From contig CM049314.1 of assembly GCA_026874595.1 (NCBI GenBank), positions 54,605,812-54,669,811 on the forward strand: DNA of 64,000 nucleotides, in the 5' to 3' direction. This document shows, one piece after another, positions 1 through 12,048 of this stretch. The stretch is from Sipunculus nudus (taxonomy: Eukaryota > Annelida > Sipuncula > Golfingiida > Sipunculidae). The notes under the pieces are model-generated. The model was given only the letters and a program-made list of their open reading frames with translations, did not search any database and had not been told where the DNA came from. Position 1 is the first letter of the stretch. Every line of letters starts with the position of its first letter. Both the position numbers and the translations under genes were made by a program.

Positions 1-678
1 TTATTTTCGTGGATAAACCATTCTTTCTTATTTCCGTGGATTAACCATTCTTTCTTATTTTCGTAGATTTACCATTCTTTATTATTTTCGTGGATTAACC
101 ATTCTTTCTTATTTTCGTGGATTAACCATTCTTTCTTATTTTCGTGGATTAACCATTCTTTCTTATTTTCGTAGATTTACCATTCTTTATTATTTTCGTG
201 GATTAACCATTCTTTCTTATTTTCGTGGATTAACCATTTTTTTCTTATTTTCGTGGATAAACCATTCTTTCTTATTTCCGTGGATTAACCATTCTTTCTT
301 ATTTTCGTAGATTTACCATTCTTTATTATTTTCGTGGATTAACCATTCTTTCTTATTTTCGTGGATTAACCATTCTTTCTTATTTCCGTGGATTAACCAT
401 TCTTTCTTATTTTCGTAGATTTACCATTCTTTCTTATTTTCGTGGATTAACCATTCTTTCTTATTTTCGTAGATTTACCATTCTTTCTTATTTTTGTGGA
501 TTAACCATTCTTTATTATTTTCGTGAATTAACCATTCTTTCTTATTTTCGTGGATTAACCATTCTTTCTTATTTCCGTGGATTAACCATTCTTTCTTATT
601 TCCGTGGATTAACCATTCTTTCTTATTTCCGTGGATTAACCATTCTTTCTTATTTTCGTGGATAAACTATTCTTTGAT
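1..678. repeat. 27-bp minisatellite, about 25 copies, open at left edge
   Basis: Head-to-tail units of 27 bp built around TTTTCGTGGATTAACC and ATTCTTTC. Variants differ at single positions (TTTCC versus TTTTC, GTAGATTTACC versus GTGGATTAACC) and are interspersed, as expected from unequal exchange. There are no spacers and no coding. The array starts before the window and decays at GGATAAACTATTCTTTG. Confidence 0.97.
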
Positions 679-772
679 ATTATTTGGTGTTGTTTACTGA
701 CTTTATTGATAACATGACCCTCACATACGGTTCAACAAGAAAAGCAGTGGAAATTGTCATTTTATGCATATT

Positions 773-835
<63 letters not shown>

Positions 836-2217
836 AATGTATGGCAAAAACCGGCTGGCATTAAAAAACTTAGTTTTTTTATATCTTTTAAAAAAGTTAT
901 CCACCAATTCCACGAAAATTAAACCACAAACTATTCCGAATCAACAGTATGCTCGGTACCAAAAAGCAACGCCGGACTATGCGTACACTGCCTTTTACAT
1001 TCCTACTTTTGCAGGAAAGAGTTATGTATAAGTTTACTTGCACTCCCGCCGGCAAACTTGTTTATCTGCGTCAGAATGTTGACACCCCCCCCCCCCCCCC
1101 AGTCTGAAATAGACTGGTTTTGGTAGGTTCGGCAATATCGAATATATTGATATTACTACATGTGTTATAGTGTCATATTAATATGGGTGTGCGAAACCGG
1201 AGTCAAAGTGCGTCATCAATCTATCAAACAGAAGCATTTATTACATTCTTTAAAGCTCAGATGATACTAAAATAACAAGTGTTAACGATACCACTTACCT
1301 GCCTCTGGGCAATTAAGTATGTATGAACAACGTTGTTTGTTATCCATTCTCACACAAAAATATGTATATTTTAAATATTCACACAGAGAATATTGTGTTG
1401 CTTTTTTCTCGATATTTTTGTGTGTAAGTGCTTTTATTGGCGATAAAGGTATGGGAGAGCCCGGCGCCGCCGATGCCATTTTGCGCCGCCGCCAGCTGTG
1501 TTCAGATCAAGCCGCGCCGAGTTGATCAGGAGGCGCCGACGATATTTCATTGAGCCGAAATCAGCCGATTTTGTGCAGCTCAGTTTGCTTGAGAAAAAAA
1601 ACACAAAAGCATAGAAAAAGATATATCTTAGACAACTAAAATGCCCAAAACATATACAGACTAATGCGAACATTAGTTTTGTTTTCTGTAGAGCTATTAC
1701 AGTTGTGATATTTCAAGGCGCTTAACTGAAGAACAGTATTTGTAAATATGTTCAGGTTTTGTTATTTTTGTTTTTCTTGTCTGAAATGAAACGAAGTGAT
1801 TGTTCAAATACGAAGGTGTTAGCTTATGAAACCATCAGGATAAATATACTCGATATTTTATCACAAACTAGTCAAATGTTAAATGGATGCAATATGTCAC
1901 ACGTAATCTAGATAATACGTAATATAGGCACTGGGTATCATCGTCAAATGATAAGGTTTCACGTCAGTTTAAGCTAGCAAGCCGAGTCGAGCCACAAGAC
2001 TAGTAAGTCGCCTTCTTGTCCACCCCCAGCCGCATTCGTGTGGCTAACGCGACACCGGGCTCTAAGGTATGGTGAGAAAAAAAGCTGCTTGAATGAAAAT
2101 ATTTTAATTGTCAATTGCAGGAGTCATAAAAAACGGGAAACAAACAAGAAACGAATAAATCTCTGTAATAATTCTTTTAACAATCTCTCGATCCCTTTTA
2201 TTTTACCTCAATATTAT
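679..2217. other. Non-coding; GA and poly-C tracts, one GC-rich CpG patch
   Basis: No supportable gene. It holds a (GA)n tract at 777-834, a run of 16 C at 1085-1100, and a GC-rich patch near 1455-1550 with repeated GCCGCC and GCGCCG in otherwise AT-rich DNA. Short ORFs across the GA tract translate only as dipeptide repeats. Confidence 0.7.
777..834. repeat. (GA)n microsatellite
   Basis: Uninterrupted GA dinucleotides for about 58 bp. Confidence 0.98.
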
Positions 2218-2641
2218 AAAGGGGTTCAATCACCTATAAAGCATGTTGAATTAACACGAAACATAGATTCTTCCCTTTGAAATAAATTTGTACATGACAA
2301 GATATTGCCCTGAAACCATTTACTTACTCCTGTAAACGAGCGTTAAAAGTAATGGACCGGGCGCGATCAATGGCGTCAACACAAACACAGCGCATGCATC
2401 GCCCGGCCACAACACGTCAATCAGGAGATGCCCTGAATGACTTAGCCCAAAAAATGTAATACATGTTCATGTTCCCGCTGCCTGAACCTGTTAAGGCTTA
2501 CAATCGGACCTCTGGCCACGCGGCCTTGTTACGGTAAACAGAGACACGTGGACTGTGTTTACCAATACGAAGACCCAAAACAAGGTGTTAAACAGCTGTA
2601 TACGAGGTACTGAGACTGTGTTGGGGTGGTTTTGATGGGAA
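2218..2641 (+). repeat. Dispersed repeat R1, copy 1
   Basis: This block of about 424 bp aligns along its whole length, in the same orientation, with 54731-55152. Shared landmarks in order are AAAGGGG, AAGCATGTTGAA, AAATAAATTTGTAC, GGACCGGGCG, ACACAGCGC, GAGATGCC, AACGTGGACTGT (here ACACGTGGACTGT), GCGAGGTACTGAGACTGTG (here ACGAGG) and a closing GGTTTTGATGGGA. Copies differ by many substitutions and small indels, so the family is old. No ORF, tRNA head or clear terminal repeats were seen, so its class is unknown; a 3' fragment of a longer transposon is possible. Confidence 0.85.
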
Positions 2642-3285
2642 ATTTTTTTTATTAAAGCAAAACTGGACCGAAACTATGAAATAATAAACATAATATTGCT
2701 CCTGATTAAGTCCCTTTAAGTGTTATATTAGATATCTCAGCGTGTGGGCTTTACCAGATCTATGTAGCTATGGTCTGATCATATGACTCTTTATGATAGC
2801 TATGAATGGGGCGTGTCAGAGTGTATTATATTCATGAGCTCTGTGTTTGGGGCGTATTAAAGTAAATTATTTTCATGAGCCGTGTGTGTGGGGCGTGTTA
2901 ATGTAAATTATTTTCATTAGCTCTGTGTATGGGGCATGTAAATATGTATTAATTTCATGAATTATTTTCATGATCTCTATGGCGTGTCAGGGAGATCTCT
3001 GTACGGGGCGATCAGTAATCTGTCTAAGGGGCGTTTCAGCGTGTTTTGTTTTCATGAGCTTAGTGTATAGGCCGTTTTACTGTATATTACAATTAAGAGC
3101 TTTGTGTATACTGCGTATCAAAGTGTATTATTTTCATGGGTTCCAATATTAGGCGTGTCAGTGTGTTTTATTTTCAAGTGCATTTTGTATGGGTGGTGTC
3201 AGTGTGTTTTATTTTTAAGATCTTTGTGTTTGGAGCGTGTCAGTGTGTATTACTTTTACGACCTCTGTATATGGAGAATGGTTTA

Positions 3286-3568
3286 GGCAAAAAAAAACAT
3301 AAGGTATCGTTCTCAGGCACTTTTTTTCAGAAATCGGTGCGGGCGGGCGGTATTTTATTTTTTACCTTTTTTTTAATGCCCCGATAAAATGTCATATGAT
3401 CAGTGAAGCATGAAAATAACAAATTTTTTTGCTAAACAGGTAAAAGCACTACATAAATTGTACTATTTATCTACTTGAAAGATAAAAATCAAAATAAATA
3501 TTTTTGATGCGGGGGTTAAAAATTGACGCGGGCGATGCCTGAGAACCACATCTTTTATTTTTTTGGCC
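3286..3568 (+). mobile_element. Harbinger/Tourist-like MITE, copy 1, 283 bp, TSD TTA
   Basis: Terminal inverted repeats of about 33 bp start GGCAAAAAAA and share TTCTCAGGCA internally; the right end reads TGCCTGAGAACC and finishes TTTTTTTGGCC. TTA flanks both sides (3283-3285 and 3569-3571). A second copy lies inverted at 19805-20090. No ORF is present, so it is non-autonomous. A 3-bp TTA duplication with GG-starting inverted repeats is typical of PIF/Harbinger elements; superfamily assignment is inferred from that alone. It sits inside the 41-bp minisatellite. Confidence 0.85.
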
Positions 3569-4517
3569 TTATTTTCATGACTTCAGTATATAGGACGCGT
3601 CAGTGTGTTTTGTTTTCATGCGCTCTGTGTTAGGGGTGTGTCAATGTGTTTTATTTTCATGACCTCTGTATTAGGGTTGTATCAATGTGTTTTATTTCAT
3701 GAGATCTGTTTATGGGTTGTGTCAATGTGTTTTATTTTTATGACCTCTGTGTATGGTGCGTGTCAACTGCCTTTTTATTTCACAACCTCTGTGAATAGGG
3801 CTCGTCAGTGGGTATTATTTCCATGAACTCTGTGAATGGAGCTTGTCAGTGTGTATTATTTTCATGAACTCTGTGAATGGGGCTTCTCAGTGTGTATTAT
3901 TTCCATAGACTCCGTGAATTCACAGAGTACATGGAAATAACAACCACTGACAAGCCCCATACACAAGGTTCATAGAAATAATACCCACAGACAAGCCCCA
4001 TTCACAGAGTTCATTAAAAAATTAACACCCACTGACAAGACCTATACACAGAGTTCATGGAAATAATACCCTCTGACAAGCCCCATTCACACAGTTCATA
4101 GAAATAATACACACTGACATGTCTCATTCACACAGTTCATGGAAATAATAACCACTGACAAGACCCATACACAGAGTTCATGGAAATAATACCCACTGAC
4201 AAGCCCCATTCACACAGTTCATGGAAAAACACCCAATGACAAACCTCATTCACACAGTTCATGGAAATAATACCCACTGACAAGCCCCATACACAAGGTT
4301 CATGGAAATAATACCCACTGACAAGCTCCATACACAAGGTTCATGGAAATAATTCACGCTGAAAAGACCCATACACAGAGTTATGGAAATAATACCCATT
4401 GACAAGACCCATACACAGAGTTCATGGAAATAATACACACTGACAAGACCCATACACAGAGTTCATGGAAATAATACACACTGACAAGCCTTATTCACAG
4501 AGTTTAAGGAAATAATA

Positions 4518-4977
4518 AGCCTCGGTCACAACCGGGATGCGGTCGCCGTACGGCGAGTGTTTTGGGCTATTCCGTGCGGTAGACGCAAGGTAACCGTGCG
4601 TTTTTCAAAGGCCGTTACTGACATTAGCGCAAGCGCTTAAGTTGATGCGGCGGCCGTGCGTCAGGCAGCCACCTACGGGCTCCGTACTGGCACCGTACAG
4701 TAGACGTATGGATGTCGTAGGATGCCCGTGCGATTTTTAACTCCTACTCGGCTACCCGAGAGACGTACGGTGTACCTGCGGCTGTCGTAAGGGGTCTTTG
4801 CGGCTTCCGCAAGGTTAGCTTGCGGCGTTCGCAGGGTTAGCTTACTGCGATGGCCGTGAGAATGAGGAAGACACCTTGCCGTTCCCGCACGTCGGCCGCA
4901 TAAGTATTCCTGTGGTTTAAAAAAACCGAAGGGTGATCTACGGTGTGCGGTGACCGCAGCGTGTTGTGACCGAGGCT
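4518..4977. mobile_element. GC-rich 460-bp inverted-repeat element, TSD ATA
   Basis: Perfect 15-bp terminal inverted repeats, AGCCTCGGTCACAAC, face inwards at 4518 and 4977. ATA occurs on both sides (4515-4517 and 4978-4980). Removing the element and one ATA restores a normal minisatellite unit, so the insertion site is visible directly. The interior is GC- and CpG-rich and full of small palindromes such as GTCGCCGTACGGCG, unlike its surroundings. No ORF. Class II non-autonomous element of unassigned superfamily; the 3-bp duplication would fit PIF/Harbinger-type transposases. Confidence 0.88.
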
Positions 4978-5012
4978 ATACACACTGACAAGCCCCATTC
5001 ACAGATTTCATG

Positions 5013-6799
5013 GATGTTGTGGTGACCGGTCATGAAGACTGGTGTACCGAGTGACTCTTTGAAGCTGTTATATAAGAGTTGACATGCAATATGTATTGTG
5101 TTTTATTTTTATTGGTCTGTCAATTCAATGTTACAAAGCAAGAGGTAATGTTGGCCGGCGTTCATACCTGGCGTGCGTTAATCGCATGCAGCGTAAGACC
5201 CCCCTCGAACAACCGTTACTCTGGTTTAAGGTCTTTTAACATAGGCAACCGGGGCTGCAACAAGAAAGGTCACACTTCCCCATTGCTGCTCTGTACAGAC
5301 TATGACAGCATTGCACTGTTTATTCTGAGTGTGTCCGTGTCTGTATTTGCGCTTGACTGTCCTGTATCCTTACCTTTTTGAGCTCTATACATTTGGTGTG
5401 TGAATATTTCGCTCTGCCCTCATTCTATAGTACGACGTTATGTGTAGATCACTTGTTGAGCTGATTGTACCCACAGACTGTACAAAATTGGTTACATTTT
5501 TTTTAATGTAAAATTGAACTTTGCACAAACGAATTATGAAACTACGATGATTGGCACCTTAGGGAACGCGTAGACTGTTGGTGGCAACAGCCATGAAGCA
5601 GCGACAGTCAACAATTTGGCGGACAGACAGAACAGAAAAATATGCCGTTCAAAATGTACTTTTTTTCTCCTTTTTGTCTAATGAGGAAAAAAAGTTACCA
5701 AAGCCAGGTAATGAAAGGAAATTTCTCGTCTCAGGCAAAGAGATATATATCTAATCTGCTAAATGGAACTAGACAAAATACCTTCCATTATCACCGGTAA
5801 ACTTTTGTCTAAGTAGCAGAGCTTTCCCACAAAAGTGATCGCATTGTCTGGCGTGCAATGTAGACGAACAACACACTTCATGTTGGCTGAACACAAAGCT
5901 TATGTATTGGCTTTTCAATGTATGACATTTAGGAAAAAGCTGATCTCACACAAAACCTCTTTTCATATTACTCAGTGTTTGCCACCTTCCCTGCATTACA
6001 TAGATCTTTAATATACCTATACATGTAAAGGGCCCCGAAATGGCCCGTGTGTAATTGTATGGGTATGCTTTTCTTCGAAGCAACGTATATATATATATAT
6101 CAAACGTGCAGAATCTAAAGTCTATTGTATTTACCATCAAAAGGTAAAAGAAAAATTCAAGGAATTCTACTGTCCACGGAATGCTTTTATTATCAATGAA
6201 ATCAGGCAAATGTATGTAGTCTTTATATTCCGAACATATGTTTCTTAATCATAATTCCCTCAAGTATTATAAACATTCAAGAAAACTAGCAAAAAAGTTG
6301 ATTTCAGGTAGAATATTTTTTATCACGAATCCTGGGAACAGGAAGGACGTCTGTCAAACCAAAGTGAAGGTTTCTTCCTGGAAATTAAATTAATATCTCT
6401 TCTCATTTTTTTTCAAAAATTATTTTACGTATGTTTTACCGGCAATATTTTAAAGACACAACCCAAATAGTTTTGAAAACCGATTTAATCTAGTTTAAAA
6501 ACTAGACGGTGTTTAGATATAAATTACTACTAAATTAAGAAATAGAATAATATTACTTCGAAACTCTTATTCAATTTAACCTTTTCACGCATTTGAGTGA
6601 AAGTCTAATGTATTTGATGCGGTGATTCATGTATTAAAATGTCAGACGATATTTTATAACTGAAGGGTGAAGCAAATCGAGATGTCAGAGTCAAATTCTG
6701 TTTCTTATATTAACAAGGGTTTGTTTAAACTTCTTGAGATTACGTTTAAACTCCATGTTAAACGTCATTTCGTTTATTGCTGACAACTTCTGATGTATA
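5013..6799. other. Non-coding, no repeat family recognised
   Basis: Only a short (TA)n at 6088-6101 and A/T runs stand out. The longest frames (under 100 codons) show no domain or codon signal. Confidence 0.6.
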
Positions 6800-7190
6800 C
6801 CAGTTCTCTGCTTTGAGGTAGAGCCCAGGGCTCAAATCCGGGAGGTCGTGACTTGGAATCTCAGTTGAGACGGTGAGATTTTTCACAGTCGGCACCCACC
6901 CTGGGTTAGCGCTCGGCAGGCTTGATGGAGAGACTGTGGAGACAGTCGTGTTTCACTCACAAACGGATGCGCCTTTCGGGGGATACTCGGTGTTATGACC
7001 CGCAATGGTGATGACACACACCCAGGACTCACAGAAGTGGTACACTGAGAGTGGTTGACGCCAGGATTATCACGGTAACCCCCTGTAACTTTGGCCGAAA
7101 CTTGGATGGAATTCTGTAGATGTACAGAGTACTTATTGAAGCAAATGGAACCGGTTTCCTCCAACGAAAAAACCTAAAAAAAAAGAAAAA
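6800..7190 (+). mobile_element. tRNA-derived SINE-A, copy 1 (diverged)
   Basis: The tRNA-like head (CTTTGAGGTAGAGCCCAGG, CTCAAATCCGGGAGGTCGTG) is followed by the family body: GGTGAGATTTTTCACAGTCGG, GCGCCTTTCGGGGG, CTCGGTGTTATGACCC, CACACCCAGGACTC and GATGTACAG, ending TTTCCTCCAACG and an A-rich tail. The B box is mutated (CTTGGAATCTC), so Pol III activity is doubtful. It matches four other copies in the window. Confidence 0.88.
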
Positions 7191-9859
7191 AAAATTCTGA
7201 TTTATTGATGCTCACTCTATGTGCACCAACATTAACCATATTTACCTAAAACTGGGGTAAAATTTTCAGGGATATTGCTGGTGAAATGATTCGTTACATT
7301 ATGGAAAACTGTCCAAGAAAGAAGAGGAGTGCTATTTTTAAAAATTCCTTGTTTTTTCATTAAATAAAGATCTCATATTATTTTAGTGATAATGGCATTT
7401 ATGAATGGCCAGAGCAGTATCAATGACTACTGGTTGATAAGAATGAATAACATCACACTTAGTCGGCTCAAATTATCCGCTGTGTCATAAGCAGGAATTG
7501 TCTCCTTCGCACAGAGCGACCCCTGTTGTGGTAATAATGCATACCTGAAGAAGGTATGAAAGACTCGGTTATTTTCTGCGCGCATTTCTGAAGCATATCC
7601 ATTTATTGGTGAAACTATTTGTTCCTAAGAGAACTGACAGTTCTGTTCATTTGATCAGAATCAATCCTTATTGGTAGTCGGGGAGAGAAAATGCCGTATT
7701 GTCATTTCAGAACTATTAACGCATCCTACATAGAAACACTCACTAAAGGGTCCACACAACCAGCTGATTGTCCGGATTTTTCAAAAAGCAATTTGATAGA
7801 GAATCGGTTTTGAATAACATGAATGTACAGTGTATCTGGTTTACATTACAACGTTGGTCTTAAAGTGGATACCAATTCTAAAGGATACATAAGATTATAT
7901 TAAGGGTGATTAAACTATACCGCTTAAGCCTTTATGAAAGCAATTTGGGGGTCTTAATACAGCGGTGCGTTTGTTGTTCGTTCGGCGTCTCGGCCATTTT
8001 GAAGTATTTAACCGGAACATATTGCTTTACAACTAAAACCATTTGTTCTTCCTCCATACACAGATGATCCAATGTTTTTAGTCAAGAATTATTTGGGCAG
8101 AGGTATTGTTGGTACAAAAGGTGTTTCAATGGCACGTTTAATGACTATGATAGGAAGGGTCGTATTGCATTACACCATGAATCTAAAGAATAACTTGTCT
8201 AAAAGAATTCTTTCACCAACAAATATGCATTAAAACTAAAATATACTGACCAGATACCTGGTTTCATCCAACAAAGGCGACTGAGCTAGTGTCTACATTT
8301 TCCACAAAGAAAATAGTTCCGACACTTTTTAATTGTTGTACAACATTCGCAAAGTACCTAATATGGTGCATTCTTTGAAGAAGACGTCTTTACCCAAGTA
8401 ACTCTTTTAAGTGGTAAAGAACAATGGTCATATGTATTTGATAACATTTAGAAACCATCTTCTTCTTTGGCTGAATTTTCCAGACAATTACTCCTATGTA
8501 TAACATGCAACCTCAATAAAAGTTTGTTTTCTTGAACTGACTCGGTTGTTAATGTCCTCCACAGATATATATCCTAACTTTAAAAACGATAATAGCCTAA
8601 GTCTGATACAGTTCCTTACCATTTTGCTTGTTACATTAAATTCTTTCCCCGTAGAAAACTTTTAAAACACCGTCTTGTATTCATAAAAAATGAAGCTTTA
8701 ATCGGTTTGTTAAAATATTTTGCAAGCTGCTTCCTTGAAAATATGGCCAACCGAAATATTCTTTTCGCATTAAATCTGCAATATTTACGTTTTTTTTTAG
8801 AAAATAATAATTTTTTATCTGTCAGTAATTTATGACTGTTTTTCTGGGTCTTTCTAGTTTAGTCAACTGCTGATGCCATGAACTGCTGTAAAGGTCAACC
8901 TTACGACCAACTGACCGTACTTATTACTTTCGTATTAGAACAAACATCATCTTGATAGAAGACACACGTTTTTTTTATTATTACAATGGTTTTTTTTTTC
9001 AATCTGTTTACGTGTAATTTTCTTGTGATTCGAAAATCAACATTAAGTTGAAAAAAGAGCAATTTAACATCTTTCCCAATACCATATATGCATACGGAAC
9101 ACACGATGGTTGTAAATTTTTATTCTGCGAATAATGAAACAATGCGAAATGTATAAAGAACACGTATTCCGTCAAGAAATGATGGAAAATGCAGTTTTCT
9201 TACTGTATCAGAAAAAAAAAGCAGATTAGTTTTCCCGGACCCCCTGCTTGATCCTTCTTGTCAGATGTGTATGTATGTCTCCAACTATCCAGCAGATACC
9301 CGGACCAGCCTGGCCTGGTTTAACTGCTATAACTCTAACTGATCTTTGGGTATGACACACTAAAATTAAGACTTCAAGACTCCTAAATTTAGCTATAGAA
9401 TGGTTACTATACACTTGTAAAAATCAACGTCACGTCATGAAAACACAAAGTATAGGTACCATCCTATAGCTGAATTTCGATGTCTTGAACTTTTTAATTC
9501 TATTGACGACGTTGAACCTATCGTTTCTTTATTCAAAATGAAAATTGTATATGACGTACAAATAATGTGCCCAGTCAATAAAATATGCGGTGCATTTCGT
9601 GTGCTGGAAAAATAAGATTGCTTTTTTTGATAACACGAATGAAAATGCATGTATTTTTCCAGTGTATACGCCCCAGTCTGGGTGAAATCAAGATCACTTT
9701 TACCACAAGTTAGAAAAGCATACATCATCTTTTTTATGACCTGTTTTTTTTCTGTAGGTTAAGACTTGGGACTTACTCTTTGGAACAACCTAATCGGCTG
9801 CCAGCATAAATAAAACGAACACGCTGCGAAAAGCGATAGATATCAAATCAGTTGTTGGA
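7191..9859. other. Non-coding AT-rich DNA, nothing recognised
   Basis: No repeat, RNA gene or coding signature was found. ORFs under 100 codons lack recognisable domains. Confidence 0.6.
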
Positions 9860-10850
9860 ACGACACTCAAAGTGATAGGAGATAAGAATGAAGCGGAGAC
9901 ATAAAACTAGCGAGTTCTTGTGATGCCCGGAACTTGCCATGACGTGAACACTAGCGCTACAATGTGCCGTCGGAAACGGCAAGCTGTCGACATGCTGTAA
10001 AACGTCAACATTGAGGGCTCAACAATCAGAAAGTGACAATACCGTTGACAGATTGGCCCTGCCGCCTCTACAACGTGGAGCGGAAACAGCTTGCTATGGT
10101 TTCCACTGTAGAATTAGTGTCTGTAGTAGCTACAAGCGGCAGTGAGCTACTCACAATGGCGCGATGAATGCCGAAGCCCCTCATGGGACGGCGGACTGCG
10201 TGGGGAGAGCGGGGAGTGATATTTTTGAATGTAAATCAATGATGCTTTCAGGCACAAAACAATATCTTACAATGCCGGCATGGAGTCGGAGCTCACACTA
10301 AATTGGCTCAGAGTCTCAGAGAGCCTTTCAGCGAAAGCTTGCATGAAAGATACACAAATATGCCTAATGTCCCCGCGAGGAAACACTGAGACAATACCCC
10401 TTTGAATCGGGCGAACTATAGAGTGTAACAGGTTCGACTTTTCAGACGTATTATTGAAGATCTGTAATAGTATGAGGTGCTATAACAATTGGAGATTGCA
10501 TATAAATGGCGCTAATGCCCCGTTTCTTTGTTTGCCTAAAAGCTTGAGACAACCGGGTACAAAGAGGAACGTTTTCCTTTACACCAGCCCTTGATGGCTC
10601 ACAAATATCCCTGAAGAATTAGGTAAACATGTTTCAGTCGGGAATCGGTGGTTTCGCACGGCCCGCTATTATCCCCAGTCAATGCGAGCGGCACTTCACA
10701 TATAGGGACATTAGCAGGAGTGCTATGTGGTAATTGTTTTAAAGACACATTTATGTAGTCGATAAGAATGAAACTGATCGACCGACAACACAGACTACCC
10801 CTAGCCGCCCTCAAAGATAGATATAGCACTCAAATACGTAACAAGAAATC
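9860..10850. other. Non-repetitive, base-balanced non-coding block
   Basis: This block is visibly richer in G+C and free of simple repeats, unlike the flanks, with no ORF above 80 codons. It could be an exon-free regulatory or conserved element, or an unrecognised old repeat. The sequence alone does not decide. Confidence 0.35.
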
Positions 10851-11224
10851 CAGGCTGCCTGGCAATAACAAGCAAAGGATTACGCCAATATACCGTTACA
10901 TGTTAAATGGCTTAATCGTTGCCTTTCCCTCTAACATATAAGATGTATACCTAGACATGCCGTAATTTTTATAAGCCCGTGATTAGAACCTTTATGTCCC
11001 CCTGTGTGGTCATACATAATTATTTATCTTATCCTGTAAAAAACAGTCTGAGAGGTAGTTTCTTTTATATGTACAGGGGTTGTTTGTTGGCCACGTGAGT
11101 GTACGATGTAGTTTTTTTCTTGTTACCGTAATTTGTGTACTTTTTTAGGCATATATAATGAAAACAGTTACCCTCTGACTAGAGTTAGTGTATACGTGTT
11201 TAGTAAACTGGGCCTAATATAAAC

Positions 11225-11545
11225 CAGTATAAAAACTAGAAACTGCATTCAATGGATTCCAAGCCTCCGCCACGTGGGGGTCCCTATAATGGAATGCTTC
11301 CAAAACTGTGTTTGTAATCACGTATTCGGCCCATATTCCAAGGGCTATTCGTGCATAAGTGACTTTATATATGTGAATATTCCTTGATGACGTTACTAAA
11401 TCCGGACCATGTTCCGGGTCCATGGCAAAATCTATTCCATTCTCCAAAGGCCTTTTCCGAAATGCCCAGAAAATGTCATTAGATTCCGCTCATGATTGCG
11501 TGGGTTATGTTGGAAACAAACACAAAACACACACACACACACGCG
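11225..11545 (-). repeat. Dispersed repeat R2, copy 1 (minus)
   Basis: Read on the minus strand this shows a TG-rich start, then AACATAACCCACGCAATCATG, CATTTTCTGGGCATTTCGG, GAACATGGTCCGGATT, AAGGAATATTCACATAT, CACTTATGCACGAATA, GGGCCGAATACGTGA and an end GTGGCGGAGGCTTGGAATCC. The same order of landmarks occurs on the plus strand at 14732-15005 and 46370-46615. It carries no ORF. CCTCCGCC/GGCGGAGG at opposite ends across copies suggests short inverted termini. Confidence 0.82.
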
Positions 11546-11906
11546 AATGAGGATGAACGCATACCCCCATATCGCAGGCAAATGACATTCAGTAAAAGTT
11601 CCTGGTGGTCCAGTGGTATAGGAAGTCTTGTATTTCCTATGTGATACGCTGGACAACCCTGCTTTAAACACACCGGACCATCGCTACTTCCTTTCGGGGA
11701 AACTTTCTACGCCGGTTCACAGCCGTTTTATTACTTAAGTTGGGCTGGATTTCCAAATTATTTGGTAAGATTCTTTGTTAACGGCCGTACATGTGCCGAA
11801 ATCTATCGTTGTCAAACTGTACCTCCCTGTGTATACAATAAGTAGTCGAGCGAGAAACTCTCATCTAGGCTTTCATTTTTTTCATCTTTTTAACATATTA
11901 TCTATT

Positions 11907-11951
<45 letters not shown>
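11907..11951. repeat. (TA)n microsatellite abutting the Penelope fragment
   Basis: TA dinucleotides run directly into the left 82-bp inverted repeat. Confidence 0.95.
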
Positions 11952-11958
<7 letters not shown>

Positions 11959-11970
11959 AAGGTATGTGAT

Positions 11971-12027
11971 GAATCTGGGTCACGACCGTCGGTTTCGCCT
12001 CGTCGGCTCGTCAGGTGACTGGAATTC
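11971..12027 (-). ncRNA. Hammerhead ribozyme, left copy (sense to element)
   Basis: Same sequence as the right copy but on the minus strand, starting about 20 bases beyond the retroelement stop codon. Core CTGACGA, stem II GCC/GGC with a 5-base loop, GAAA, a 2-bp stem III (CC/GG) with loop GAC, cleavage triplet GTC, and stem I GTCAC/GTGAC closed by GAAT/ATTC around an internal loop. Predicted cleavage follows the C pairing with 11984. All invariant core positions are present. The minimal stem III is typical of Penelope-associated hammerheads. Confidence 0.88.
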
Positions 12028-12048
12028 AACTAGTTGCGATATTGGTTT

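Larger units (their letters stand above)
2770..5012. repeat. 41-bp minisatellite that inverts at its midpoint, with two nested insertions
   Basis: Left arm units (2770-3900) read TGTGTATTATTTTCATGA then CTCTGTGTATGGGGC. From about 3919 the same unit continues as its reverse complement (CATGGAAATAATAC then ACTGACAAGCCCCATACAC) to 4517, resuming briefly at 4978-5012. The period measured at 4423 to 4464 is 41 bp. The switch lies in a perfect short palindrome, CCGTGAATTCACAG, centred at 3918/3919. Two transposons, at 3286-3568 and 4518-4977, interrupt it. The left arm is more diverged than the right. ORFs in the array are repeat shadows. Confidence 0.93.

Noticed and set aside
1-678. Regular short repeats resembling a CRISPR array
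   Set aside because: Units are contiguous with no unique spacers, and the setting is eukaryotic; the same holds for the 26-, 41- and 49-bp arrays.
2970-3826. Hydrophobic Cys/Phe-rich ORFs resembling membrane proteins
   Set aside because: Translations of the 41-bp minisatellite in several frames; similar ones appear on the opposite strand after the inversion.
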